From JBCFBK01 sp038562555 (GTDB taxonomy: Bacteria > Bacteroidota > Bacteroidia > Bacteroidales > Prolixibacteraceae), in assembly GCA_038562555.1 (NCBI GenBank), contig JBCFBK010000004.1:124001-188000 (forward strand): DNA of 64,000 nt, written 5' to 3'. A program made the position numbers and the translations under genes. The stretch's first letter is position 1, and every line of letters begins with the position of its first letter. The notes beneath the pieces are model-generated. The model did no database searches. It saw only the letters and a list, made by a program, of their open reading frames with translations, and had not been told where the DNA came from. Shown here in pieces: positions 25,764 to 33,786 of this stretch.

Positions 25764-28700
25764 ATGATCAGGACGATTATTCTCATTGTTTTGTCCGGCA
25801 TTAGTTGGAGTTTTACAGCTTTCGCTCAGAAAGGCGTGTCGTTTTATACGGAGCGCCCCGACGACCCGGAGGCGGTTTACTTTAGCCCGGATAATTACTG
25901 CATAACCAACGATGGTAAAACGGATGTTTCCGTTCCGTTACAGGAAGCCATCAATCAACTTAAAAAAGATAAGAACTTCGGGATCGTATTTATTCCTGAA
26001 GGAACTTATACCATTTCGAAAACCATTTATGTTCCGGCAGCCATTCGCTTGATCGGTTACGGGAAAGAACGCCCGGTGATTGTTTTGAAACGAAAGTCTC
26101 CGGGATTCGCTCAGCCCAACGAAAACGATAAAGGGAAAGCCAGCTACATGATTTGGTTTACCAGTGGAATTGTTGAACTCAATGGGCCGGTACACGATGC
26201 AGGAGCCAGTACTTTTTATAGCGCTTTGTCGAATATCAATCTCCGGATTGAAGATGGAAACCCTGCTGCAGTGGGCCTTCGGACCCACTTTGCACAGCAC
26301 AGTTACATTGCGCATTGCGATATCGGTATCGGCAGCGGAAAAGCAGGTTTATTCGACATCGGAAATATGATTGAAGATGTTCGGTTTTTTGGTGGCGACT
26401 ATGGAATTTATACCACGAAAGCTTCGCCCGGCTGGCAATTTATGATGCTGGATACACATTTCGAAGGGCAGCGCAAAACGGCTATAAAAACACAGGAAGC
26501 CGGTTTTACCATCGTACGGATGAACGTGAAGAATTGTCCGGCAGTGATTCAGGTCGATCATAATTATTGGGAAAAACTAATTCTCGACGATTGTAGTTTC
26601 GAAAATATTGCCAATCCGGCTATTGTGGTCAGCAACGAAGGAAATGCCAATATGCAGGTAAACATTAGGAACCTGGTTTGTAAAAATGTTCCGGTTTTGG
26701 TGCAATACCCGAAAGATAACAGCCGAACACTTGCTGCAGGAAAAACATACCGGGTGAATCGGTTGGTGTACGGTTTGCAAATGGATGATCTGGATGCTGA
26801 AGCTAAAGTTTGTACAGTTTATGAAGCAGAACCTGTTGGCGATTTTCATCAGGTAAACACGAATGTTCCGATGTTTCCTCGAATGAGCGAGTGGGTGAAT
26901 TTGAAAAAGCTGGGGGCAAAAGGAGATGGTATTTCTGACGATACCAAGGCAATTCAGGAAGCAATTGACAAATATATGTGCATTTATGTTCCGCAGGGTT
27001 CATACCGGATTAGCGAAACAATTCGGATGAAACCCAATACGGTGCTGATCGGTTTACATCCCATGGCGACCAATTTTGTACTTGGCGGGAATACCGAAGC
27101 TTTTGGCGGATTTGGCGCTCCTAAAGCAATGATGGAAAGTGCGCAGCTTGGGAAAAATATATTAACAGGAATAGGCGTTTTTACGGGTGCAAACAATTAC
27201 CGCGCGGTAGCCTGCAAATGGATGGCTGGCGAAAGTTCGATGGTTGACGATGTGAAATTCATTGGCGGGCATGGAACGATGAATCCCGGACCGAAAGTTT
27301 CCTGGGAATGGCAAAAACTGAATTTGCAGGGACATCGTCCGGTAAACGATGAAGATTTTTGGGATACACAGTATTGGAGTCTTTGGGTGACAAATAATGG
27401 TGGTGGAATTTTTAAAAATATCTGGTCGGCCAATACCTACGCAACTTCTGGGTTGTATGCTTCGCGTACCAGCACTCCTGCTTGTATTTATGCGATGTCG
27501 GTAGAACATCATGTGCGCAACGAAGTTCGTTTCAACCAGGTATCGAACTGGAAAGTGTATGCCCTTCAGTTGGAAGAGGAGAGCCGTGAAAGTTCAGAAT
27601 GCCAGCCGCTTGAGATCAATCAGTGTACTGGGGTGACTTTTGCGAATTTATACATGTTCCGGGTGATTCGCGTAAAAGTCCCGTATCCGTATTCTGTTCG
27701 AACCTGGGATTGTTCCAATGTTGAGTTGCTGAATATTCATAATTACAGCCAGATAAAATATACGACAGACAATCCGTTGTACGATGTAAATACGGATACC
27801 GAAGTACGTCCAACCGAAATGGCTCGCTTATTTATCAGTGGAAACACAATTCAGAATAAGGATAAAAATCAGGATCAACCGGTTCAGTTTTTAGCGAAAG
27901 GATTTGAATTTGCGGTGGGAATGTGCCACGACTCGAAAGGCAATGTGTATTTTTCGGAACAGCGGATGAAGCGGATTTACAAATGGTCGGCTGAAACGGA
28001 GACCTTGAACCTGCTGGCTGATTTTCCATGGCAACCTTTGTCGCTGGCCTGCGATTCGGAGGATAATTTGCTGGTAGTTTTTCGCTACGATCCGCAACGT
28101 GGTTTGTTGTTAAATGGTGAGGCCGAGAGTTTTCCAAATCCTGCCGATGCAAAAGGTACTTCATTTAGTGGTTGGGGTAATTCAGGCTTTGGCACTTTGG
28201 TGTATTCAATTGATCCGTCGCAGCCGGAAGAAACTATTTCTCTGTTGAAGAAAGTAAAAAATGGCACTGTCAATCCAATTCATAAAGCACTTTATCCATC
28301 CAATCGCTGGAGAGATTATCACGATTTTAACGAGGTTTCGTTGAATCAGAACGACGAGTACTGGCTGGCTCCTGATGGCAAAACCATTATCCCGGTTTGT
28401 TACGATCTGGCTCGCTCGTGTGCGCTTGTCGAAGCTTTCCCGGGCAAAACGTTGTTTGCCGTGGACGAATACGATAAACGTACAGTAAGTTTTGATGTGA
28501 GCCAACTCGGCAAACTTTCAAACCTGAAATATTTTGCTGAAAAAGGCGAATTCAGTTCTGTTCCCGATCAGCGGGGCAATGTCTTTATTGCTGACGGGGA
28601 AATTTATACATACAATCCCGAAGGCAAACTAACCGGGAGGATCCGGATTCCTGAACGTCCGTCAACAATTTCGTTTGGCGGAACAGACATGAAAACGCTC

Positions 28701-28766
28701 TTTGTTACAGGGCGAACGACTCTTTTTCGCATTAAACAAAAACAATCAAAAAGTCTTTTAAAATGA
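25764..28766 (+). CDS. Tandem beta-helix (GH55/pectate-lyase-3-like) protein fused to an SMP-30/NHL-like propeller
   Basis: 1000 residues with a signal peptide. Two right-handed beta-helix modules are seen: residues of about 35-350, opening 'CITNDGKTDVSVPLQEAINQL' and 'GIVFIPEGTYTISKTIYVP', and about 378-660, opening 'VNLKKLGAKGDGISDDTKAIQEAI' and 'YVPQGSYRISETI'. This double arrangement is that of GH55 beta-1,3-glucanases. From about residue 710 ('GFEFAVGMCHDSKGNVYFSEQRMKRIYKW') to the end the sequence turns into a beta-propeller resembling SMP-30/gluconolactonase-like or NHL repeats ('DQRGNVFIADGEIYTYNPEGKLTG'). It overlaps the following GH5 gene by 4 bases (ATGA). The likely substrate is a beta-glucan; the propeller's role is unknown. 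Confidence 0.82.
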   Translation: MIRTIILIVLSGISWSFTAFAQKGVSFYTERPDDPEAVYFSPDNYCITNDGKTDVSVPLQEAINQLKKDKNFGIVFIPEGTYTISKTIYVPAAIRLIGYGKERPVIVLKRKSPGFAQPNENDKGKASYMIWFTSGIVELNGPVHDAGASTFYSALSNINLRIEDGNPAAVGLRTHFAQHSYIAHCDIGIGSGKAGLFDIGNMIEDVRFFGGDYGIYTTKASPGWQFMMLDTHFEGQRKTAIKTQEAGFTIVRMNVKNCPAVIQVDHNYWEKLILDDCSFENIANPAIVVSNEGNANMQVNIRNLVCKNVPVLVQYPKDNSRTLAAGKTYRVNRLVYGLQMDDLDAEAKVCTVYEAEPVGDFHQVNTNVPMFPRMSEWVNLKKLGAKGDGISDDTKAIQEAIDKYMCIYVPQGSYRISETIRMKPNTVLIGLHPMATNFVLGGNTEAFGGFGAPKAMMESAQLGKNILTGIGVFTGANNYRAVACKWMAGESSMVDDVKFIGGHGTMNPGPKVSWEWQKLNLQGHRPVNDEDFWDTQYWSLWVTNNGGGIFKNIWSANTYATSGLYASRTSTPACIYAMSVEHHVRNEVRFNQVSNWKVYALQLEEESRESSECQPLEINQCTGVTFANLYMFRVIRVKVPYPYSVRTWDCSNVELLNIHNYSQIKYTTDNPLYDVNTDTEVRPTEMARLFISGNTIQNKDKNQDQPVQFLAKGFEFAVGMCHDSKGNVYFSEQRMKRIYKWSAETETLNLLADFPWQPLSLACDSEDNLLVVFRYDPQRGLLLNGEAESFPNPADAKGTSFSGWGNSGFGTLVYSIDPSQPEETISLLKKVKNGTVNPIHKALYPSNRWRDYHDFNEVSLNQNDEYWLAPDGKTIIPVCYDLARSCALVEAFPGKTLFAVDEYDKRTVSFDVSQLGKLSNLKYFAEKGEFSSVPDQRGNVFIADGEIYTYNPEGKLTGRIRIPERPSTISFGGTDMKTLFVTGRTTLFRIKQKQSKSLLK

Positions 28767-30391
28767 AATCGATACGTATTAAAAATTTAGTTGCAACATT
28801 GGTCGTTTTAGGATGGGGCACGAGTCTTTCAGCCCAATCGTTTTTACATGCCGAGGGGCATGATATGGTCAATGAAGAAGGGCAAAAAGTACTTCTGAAA
28901 GGTGTTGGGCTGGGTAACTGGATGCTTCCCGAAGGGTACATGTGGAAATTCGGGAAATATGGTGACCGGCCACGCCGGATTGAGAAAATTGTTGCTGACC
29001 ATATTGGTGAAGAGAAAGCGGCTGCTTTCTGGAAAGAATATCGAAAAAATTACATTACCGAGGCTGATATTAAGCGCATTGCCGAATTGGGATTTAACTC
29101 GGTACGTCCGGCGCTGAATTCGAGACTTTTCATTGAAGAAGGCGGAAATAATGAATTCGTTGCCGAAGGATTTGAATTGCTTGATAACCTGATTGCCTGG
29201 TGCAAAAAGTATCATTTGTATGTAATTATTGATATGCATGGAGCCCCTGGAGGACAAACTGGTCAGAATATTGACGATAGTCCCAATGATCAGCCGGAAT
29301 TGTTTATCGATCCGAAGAACGAGGAAGTATTGGTAAAACTATGGGTGAAAATTGCAGAACGTTACAGCGACGAGCCGATTGTTGCTGCTTATGACTTATT
29401 GAACGAGCCTCTGCCCGAAAATACCGGAGCAGCTGAGAAATACAAACACAAGTTGGTTCCGGTGTATGAGAAACTAATTAAAGCTATTCGCGAGGTGGAC
29501 AAGAAACACATGTTTACCCTTGAAGGTTACAATTGGTCCAATAACTGGTCGTTGTTCGAAAAAGCGCTGGACGATAATATGTTTTTTCAGTTTCACTATT
29601 ATTGCTGGGACCGTCCAGATCATTTAAATAATATCAGTCAATTCCTGAAAAAGCGTGAAGTATTGAATACGCCGGTTTGGGTAGGCGAAACGGGTGAAAA
29701 AAATAACGCGGTTTATTTTGCCACGACCCAGTATTTCGAGAAAAATAATATTGGCTGGTCGTTCTGGCCCTGGAAAAAAATGGATACCGCAAATACTCCC
29801 TATTCAATTAAATCGCCGGAAGGATGGAGCGAAGTTGCCGCTTATTCGGATAGGGGAGAGAACGTTACGGCGACCAATGCAGCGGCCGTTTTTAATCGCC
29901 TTCTGGAAAATATAAAAATTGAGAATTGTATTTATTTCCCGGATGTGGTGAATGCGATGTTACGCAGATTGCCGTTAAAAATAGAGGCCGAAAACTACGG
30001 CCACGATGGTTATCTGAATTCTTATTTTGTGAACGATACTGCAACCATGTCGGCGAATTACAGGAAAGAGGAGCCGGTGAAAATAGAGGTGGTTAATGAT
30101 AATAAACGATCATTGTCTTCCGATCAGGCAATTCATTTGCAGGCAGGAGAGTGGACCGCTTATCAATTTTATTCCCCGGAGAAAAAGCAACATAAAATTA
30201 TGCTCAGGGTAAAAGCAGTCAGTGCCGAAATCAATGTGATATTGAATGGCAAAGCGATTCCTGTAAAAATTAATTCTGAAAAATGGTCGGAGCTGCAACT
30301 GAATTCAAGCGAATTCGTTTTGGGAGAAAATAACTTGAAAGTGTCGGTTAAAACCGGTGATTTTCGGTTGGATTGGATAAATATTTATTGA
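28763..30391 (+). CDS. Glycoside hydrolase family 5 enzyme with C-terminal carbohydrate-binding-like domain
   Basis: 542 residues with a signal peptide ('LVATLVVLGWGTSLSAQS'). The (beta/alpha)8 domain starts 'VLLKGVGLGNWMLPEG', with 'LGFNSVRPALN', 'YVIIDMHGAPGGQTG', the acid/base E215 in 'DLLNEPLP', 'FQFHYYCW', and the nucleophile E309 in 'WVGETGE', then 'IGWSFWPWKKMD'. The opening and the 'HGAPGGQ' segment resemble GH5 exo-beta-1,3-glucanase-type members. Residues of about 400-542 ('LKIEAENYGHDG' to 'FRLDWINIY') look like a CBM6/35-type beta sandwich. It is translationally coupled to the GH55-like gene by a 4-base overlap, and together they suggest beta-1,3-/1,6-glucan degradation. Confidence 0.9.
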   Translation: MKSIRIKNLVATLVVLGWGTSLSAQSFLHAEGHDMVNEEGQKVLLKGVGLGNWMLPEGYMWKFGKYGDRPRRIEKIVADHIGEEKAAAFWKEYRKNYITEADIKRIAELGFNSVRPALNSRLFIEEGGNNEFVAEGFELLDNLIAWCKKYHLYVIIDMHGAPGGQTGQNIDDSPNDQPELFIDPKNEEVLVKLWVKIAERYSDEPIVAAYDLLNEPLPENTGAAEKYKHKLVPVYEKLIKAIREVDKKHMFTLEGYNWSNNWSLFEKALDDNMFFQFHYYCWDRPDHLNNISQFLKKREVLNTPVWVGETGEKNNAVYFATTQYFEKNNIGWSFWPWKKMDTANTPYSIKSPEGWSEVAAYSDRGENVTATNAAAVFNRLLENIKIENCIYFPDVVNAMLRRLPLKIEAENYGHDGYLNSYFVNDTATMSANYRKEEPVKIEVVNDNKRSLSSDQAIHLQAGEWTAYQFYSPEKKQHKIMLRVKAVSAEINVILNGKAIPVKINSEKWSELQLNSSEFVLGENNLKVSVKTGDFRLDWINIY

Positions 30392-30663
30392 TTTTTAAAA
30401 GGAAAATGAATAAATGATCATGGTGCTGTCAACGCCTTGTAGAAGAGTTTAAGGTAAAGCTTCCAGGCTAAAAAGCTTGCCCAGGTCTATAATGACTGGT
30501 ATAATTGAGTGAAGTTAACGATAGAAAGTATCGGGGAAATGCCATTACTGTGGAAGAACTCCTGAAAAACGCGGAACCTGTATGGTGGTACTCTGTTTTG
30601 AGCCTTTAAGTTCGGGATTGATCCACGTTTCTTTTTTCATGTAATGGAATTATGGCAATAAAA

Positions 30664-30695
30664 AACTCGCCCAATATGCTAAATTTGAGCGAGTT
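30664..30695 (-). terminator. Minus-strand terminator of a lost tRNA gene
   Basis: AACTCGC (30664-30670) pairs with GCGAGTT (30689-30695) around an 18-base loop. Read on the minus strand the hairpin is followed by a run of T residues. It directly follows the minus-strand tRNA 3' remnant at 30698-30722, as expected for a native tRNA terminator. Confidence 0.6.
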
Positions 30696-30697
30696 GC

Positions 30698-30722
30698 GTA
30701 CCCGGGGCGGGAATCGAACCCG
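30698..30722 (-). other. tRNA 3'-end remnant (T-arm plus acceptor strand), probable attachment site
   Basis: On the minus strand the 25 bases read as the 3' end of a tRNA: CGGG, the T-loop TTCGATT, CCCGC, a 7-base acceptor strand CCCGGGT and discriminator A. Going upstream on that strand, identity to a tRNA stops after the T-stem; there is no anticodon arm, D arm or 5' acceptor strand. A tRNA 3' fragment with its terminator and no 5' part is the usual trace of tyrosine-recombinase integration, which here places the inserted DNA to the right of 30722. Confidence 0.65.
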
Positions 30723-30787
30723 AAATTGCCTGAAATAGTCTTATTTTCTGCCATTTTTAGCCGGTTTTAAGCCACAATTATAAACAA

Positions 30788-30810
30788 TTTTGGTGGGACT
30801 TTTGGTGGGA
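30788..30810. repeat. Tandem 11-bp direct repeat near the attachment remnant
   Basis: TTTTGGTGGGA occurs at 30788-30798 and 30800-30810, separated by one base. Short direct repeats close to a core attachment site are typical of integrase arm-binding sites. That role is inference; no integrase gene lies nearby. Confidence 0.5.
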
Positions 30811-31230
30811 GTTATTTATATGATTTCCCCCAAGTGCTCTTGGAGTCTGTCCAAAAAGAACCACATTGTTCATGAATAGAGGTAAACGTTTATATTTATG
30901 TTGGCTGTTGAAGAATTCCAAAAAAAATTAATCTTTGTGTATCAGATTACAGTCAGACCTTGATAACTTCTTTCTCTCCCGCTTTAAAAGTTGTGATGAA
31001 GTGTGTTTGAATATTTTTTCAAACACCACTTTTATTAGCCTCAAATATAATCCCTTATTTTCAATGAAATAGAAGAATTTAGTTCTTAATGTCGCCTAAA
31101 AACTACTTGTGAAACATGCTAATAAAAAGGATATAGCAAACCTGCAGGCAGGTTTTCGTTTAAATTTGCTCAATTATTCAGCTTAAGTACGCATCTTTAT
31201 GAAGAAAACCTCAATTTAAGTGCTACTGTT

Positions 31231-31809
31231 ATGGTAGAGGATCAAAATCAATTTTTATATCTGAGTATTAAGCAAGGAGATGAGAACGCTTTCAACCAGG
31301 TATTTAACCTGTATTACACGCGGTTGTGTTTTTTTGGCGATCATCTTGTTCATGATTTTGATTTGAGCCGGTCCATTGTACAGGATGTATTCGTAGATAT
31401 CTGGCTAAACCGTGAAAAGCTGGATATACATTTTTCACTGAAGTCTTTTTTGTTCCAGTCGGTAAGAAATAAAGCGCTGAATGTACTCAAGCACCGCAAG
31501 GTGGAATCAAAATTTATTGCTGAACAGAAGAAAAAGGACGAACCCTTTTCAGTTCAGGATTTAATGGAAGAAGCCGAACTCAACGACAAGATCAATTCCG
31601 CGATCCACGAGTTACCGCCCAAATGCAAAGAGATTTTTCTGTTGTGCCGTTTTGAAGAATTGAGGTATTGGGAAATCGCCGAACGGTTAAATATTTCTGT
31701 AAAAACAGTGGAAATGCAGATCAGTATTGCCTTAAAAAAGATTCGTCAGAAATTGATTGATCCCCAGATGCTCCAATTAATTATATTCATGTTTTCAAAA
31801 AAAAGATGA
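31231..31809 (+). CDS. ECF-type sigma factor without an intact FecR partner
   Basis: 192 residues. Sigma2: 'AFNQVFNLYYTRLCFFGDHLVHDFDLSRSIVQDVFVDIWLNREKL'. Sigma4: 'AIHELPPKCKEIFLLCRFEELRYWEIAERLNISVKTVEMQISIALKKIRQ', with a complete helix-turn-helix. The gene is apparently intact. In the canonical order a fecR gene should follow, then susC. Here only 24 codons of a FecR-like start follow (31879), then a sulfatase, then a FecR-like C-terminal end, then susC (33787). With no complete anti-sigma in cis the protein may be constitutively active or held by a FecR encoded elsewhere. Confidence 0.95.
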   Translation: MVEDQNQFLYLSIKQGDENAFNQVFNLYYTRLCFFGDHLVHDFDLSRSIVQDVFVDIWLNREKLDIHFSLKSFLFQSVRNKALNVLKHRKVESKFIAEQKKKDEPFSVQDLMEEAELNDKINSAIHELPPKCKEIFLLCRFEELRYWEIAERLNISVKTVEMQISIALKKIRQKLIDPQMLQLIIFMFSKKR

Positions 31810-31878
31810 TCTTGTTTACAGGGTATCCTGATGTTGAGTTTTCTCAGGGATAGTTTTAGACTGACAAGAGAAAGACAG

Positions 31879-31950
31879 ATGGAACCTGAAAACAAGCATA
31901 TCGAGATCTTAATTTCCAAAAAGCTTAGCGGTCATTTAACGGTATTATGA
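31879..31950 (+). pseudogene. FecR anti-sigma factor, N-terminal remnant (24-codon frame)
   Basis: The frame encodes 23 residues beginning 'MEPENKHIEILISKKLSGHLT', the usual opening of FecR proteins (IExLIxKxLSG, followed in intact members by an acidic 'S/TxEE' helix). It sits 69 bases after the sigma gene, where fecR is expected, and ends in a TGA whose first bases are the ATG of the sulfatase at 31947 (ATGA overlap). The matching C-terminal part lies at 33500-33628, beyond the sulfatase. Confidence 0.7.
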
Positions 31951-33422
31951 AATTACATAGACAAATTCAGAACATGGTGCCGGCAGCACTTCTTTTGACA
32001 TCTTCTATCGTATATGCGCAAGAAGAAAAACCAAACATCATATTTATCCTTGCCGACGATCTGGGCTGGGCTGACTTGCCTGCTTACGGGAACAGATTTA
32101 ATGAGACACCAAGCATCGATCGGTTAGCGGCAGAAGGCATGCGTTTTACGAATGCTTATGCAGCGTGCCCGGTGTGTTCTCCCACGCGGGCGAGCATCAT
32201 GTCTGGTCAATATCCTGCACGAGTTGGCATTATTGATTTTATCCCCGGACATTGGCGTCCATATGAAAAAGTTACAGTACCTAAAAACCACACCCAATAT
32301 CTTCCGCAGGAAATAATTACGATTGGCGAAGCCATGAAAGATATGGGTTATGCAACCGGATATTTTGGCAAATGGCATTTAGGAAATGATCCTGAGCATC
32401 ATCCGCTTAACCGGGGATTTGACGAGGCCAATGTAGGTCAAGGCTATTACAATACAAAGTTCGATCCTCCCAGGGAACAGTCTTCAGAAAAAATAATTTC
32501 GGAACGATTGACTAGGTTTAGTATTGATTTTATTGAAAAAAATAAGGACAAACCTTTCTTCCTGTTTTTGGCGCACTGGGACGTACATTGTTTGCTTGAT
32601 GCCGACCGGGGACTAATCGATAAATACCTTTCCAAAGAAAAGGTTGAGGGATATCCAAGTAATGTAATTTATGCTGCTATGATCGAACATATTGACAATA
32701 GTACAGGCAGCATTATGCAGAAGCTGGAAAGCTTGGGGTTGGATAAAACGACCGTTATCTTTTTCTTCTCCGATAACGGAGGCGTAACCACCGAAAACAA
32801 ATACCCCGGAGTTGAGGACAATCTAATGCCGATGGTTGTTCCGTCTAAAAGCGATATTTATAAAAACAGTCCTCTCCGGTACGTGGTTACCTCAAATGCG
32901 CCATTAAGAGGAGAGAAGGGAAGTGTTTACGAAGGCGGGATCCGTGAACCTCTGATCGTGAGATGGCCTGGAAAGATTAAGGGCGGATCCGTATCCAATG
33001 CCTTGGTGTCGAGTATCGATTTCTTTCCAACCATGCTTGAACTGGGGCAGGGGAAATTTCCTGAGAAACAAATTCTTGACGGAAAAAGCATCATGCCTGA
33101 ATTGACAGGGAATGACATCCAGAACGAAAGGGCGATCTTCTGGCACTATCCGGTCTATCATCACGACGTCCCAGCGGGTGCCATACGAAAAGGCGAGTGG
33201 AAACTGATTGAAAACATGGAATCAGGAGTTGTTTCACTTTATAATTTAAAGTTGGATATCAGCGAGACAATAGATCTGTCGAAAGTCTTCCCTGAGAAAG
33301 CAAAGGAACTTTATTCTCTTTTAGAAGCATGGCAAAAAGATGTAAATGCCGAATTGCCAAAAACCAACCCTGACTTTGATGAAGACAGACGCTTTATTTG
33401 GGGTAAATATCCTAAACCGTAA
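31947..33422 (+). CDS. Sulfatase (S1 family, formylglycine type) inserted within the fecR position
   Basis: 491 residues with a signal peptide ('MVPAALLLTSSIVYAQ'). The sulfatase signature is complete: metal ligands in 'IIFILADDLGWADL', C77-S-P-T-R81 (CxPxR, Cys matured to formylglycine), 'GQYPARVG', 'TGYFGKWHLG', 'FFLFLAHWDVH', 'TVIFFFSDNGG' and 'PLRGEKGSVYEGGIREPLIVRWPGKI'. It hydrolyses sulfate esters on sugars in the periplasm or at the surface. Maturation needs an anaerobic or aerobic sulfatase-modifying enzyme not in this window. Remnants of a FecR gene flank it on both sides, and its ATG overlaps the stop of the upstream remnant. Together with the sulfatase at 41945 it points to a sulfated glycan substrate. 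Confidence 0.95.
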   Translation: MKLHRQIQNMVPAALLLTSSIVYAQEEKPNIIFILADDLGWADLPAYGNRFNETPSIDRLAAEGMRFTNAYAACPVCSPTRASIMSGQYPARVGIIDFIPGHWRPYEKVTVPKNHTQYLPQEIITIGEAMKDMGYATGYFGKWHLGNDPEHHPLNRGFDEANVGQGYYNTKFDPPREQSSEKIISERLTRFSIDFIEKNKDKPFFLFLAHWDVHCLLDADRGLIDKYLSKEKVEGYPSNVIYAAMIEHIDNSTGSIMQKLESLGLDKTTVIFFFSDNGGVTTENKYPGVEDNLMPMVVPSKSDIYKNSPLRYVVTSNAPLRGEKGSVYEGGIREPLIVRWPGKIKGGSVSNALVSSIDFFPTMLELGQGKFPEKQILDGKSIMPELTGNDIQNERAIFWHYPVYHHDVPAGAIRKGEWKLIENMESGVVSLYNLKLDISETIDLSKVFPEKAKELYSLLEAWQKDVNAELPKTNPDFDEDRRFIWGKYPKP

Positions 33423-33437
33423 TTGACTAAGATTATT

Positions 33438-33488
33438 ATGAAAAGATTAATTGCCGCACTTAGTTCTACCTGTGCCAGGAGTAATTAA
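33438..33488 (+). pseudogene. Vestigial signal-peptide-like mini-frame
   Basis: A 16-codon frame, 'MKRLIAALSSTCARSN', starts 15 bases after the sulfatase stop. It looks like the beginning of a secreted protein cut off after the signal peptide. It directly precedes the FecR C-terminal remnant. It may mark a deleted second inserted gene; a chance frame cannot be excluded at this length. Confidence 0.35.
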
Positions 33489-33499
33489 AAAATACTTCC

Positions 33500-33628
33500 A
33501 TGAAACACCGGCGTTTCAGAGGCATATTCGAATACAGGAAGCAGAATATCTTTGATGCCCTGGAGACCATCGAACGGACAACTTCGCTCAAATACCGGAT
33601 GGACGGGCGGGATATCTGGCTGGAGTAA
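33500..33628 (+). pseudogene. FecR anti-sigma factor, C-terminal remnant (DUF4974-like)
   Basis: The 42-residue frame 'MKHRRFRGIFEYRK' followed by 'QNIFDALETIERTTSLKYRM' and 'DGRDIWLE' matches the end of FecR proteins: the 'F.G.f....l..vL..le.tt.lkY.i.g..I.l' pattern of the C-terminal STN-like domain (compare 'TESLRELLTMMQLTSKFDYEISGEEVTIS' at the end of the intact FecR at 10084). It is 159 bases before susC, exactly where fecR normally ends. The membrane helix and the FecR beta domain are missing. Confidence 0.75.
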
Positions 33629-33712
33629 AAAACACGATAATTAACAACCCTAAACTGATAAACGATGAAAAACGAATGGATTACCTGATTCTGCAAGTGA
33701 AGCCTCGAAAAA

Positions 33713-33744
33713 ACAACAGGTATAGCTGTAACTATCCCTGTTGT
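33713..33744 (+). promoter_or_regulatory. Hairpin in the leader before susC
   Basis: ACAACAGG (33713-33720) pairs with CCTGTTGT (33737-33744), with an inner ATAG/CTAT stem separated by single mismatched bases. It is followed by a CA6 run. It ends 42 bases before the susC start and is positionally equivalent to the hairpins at 11155 and 58852. Confidence 0.6.
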
Positions 33745-33786
33745 CAAAAAAGAAAATCATTTTTAAACGATTAACATCTCAAATTT

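Larger units (their letters stand above)
30392..31230. other. Long gap holding a tRNA-type attachment remnant and otherwise no recognised gene
   Basis: This 839-base stretch ends the second PUL. From 30392 to 30660 no coding frame, repeat or RNA could be supported. 30661-30810 contains a minus-strand hairpin, a tRNA 3' remnant and tandem repeats (listed separately). 30811-31230 is AT-rich; it holds only a small palindrome at 31139-31154 (AACCTGC, 2-base gap, complement) shortly before the sigma factor. No integrase or transposase frame is present. Confidence 0.6.

Noticed and set aside
30420..30660. Possible transposase or group II intron remnant in the gap after GH5
   Set aside because: No domain V-like hairpin, no transposase motif and no long frame could be recognised.
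30841..30870. IS-like end ('GTCTGTCCAAAAAG') near the attachment remnant
   Set aside because: No matching inverted end or transposase was found; similarity to insertion-sequence ends is too short to support.
31139..31154. Short palindrome before the sigma factor at 31231
   Set aside because: A 7-bp stem with a 2-base gap could be a repressor site or chance; nothing else supports it.
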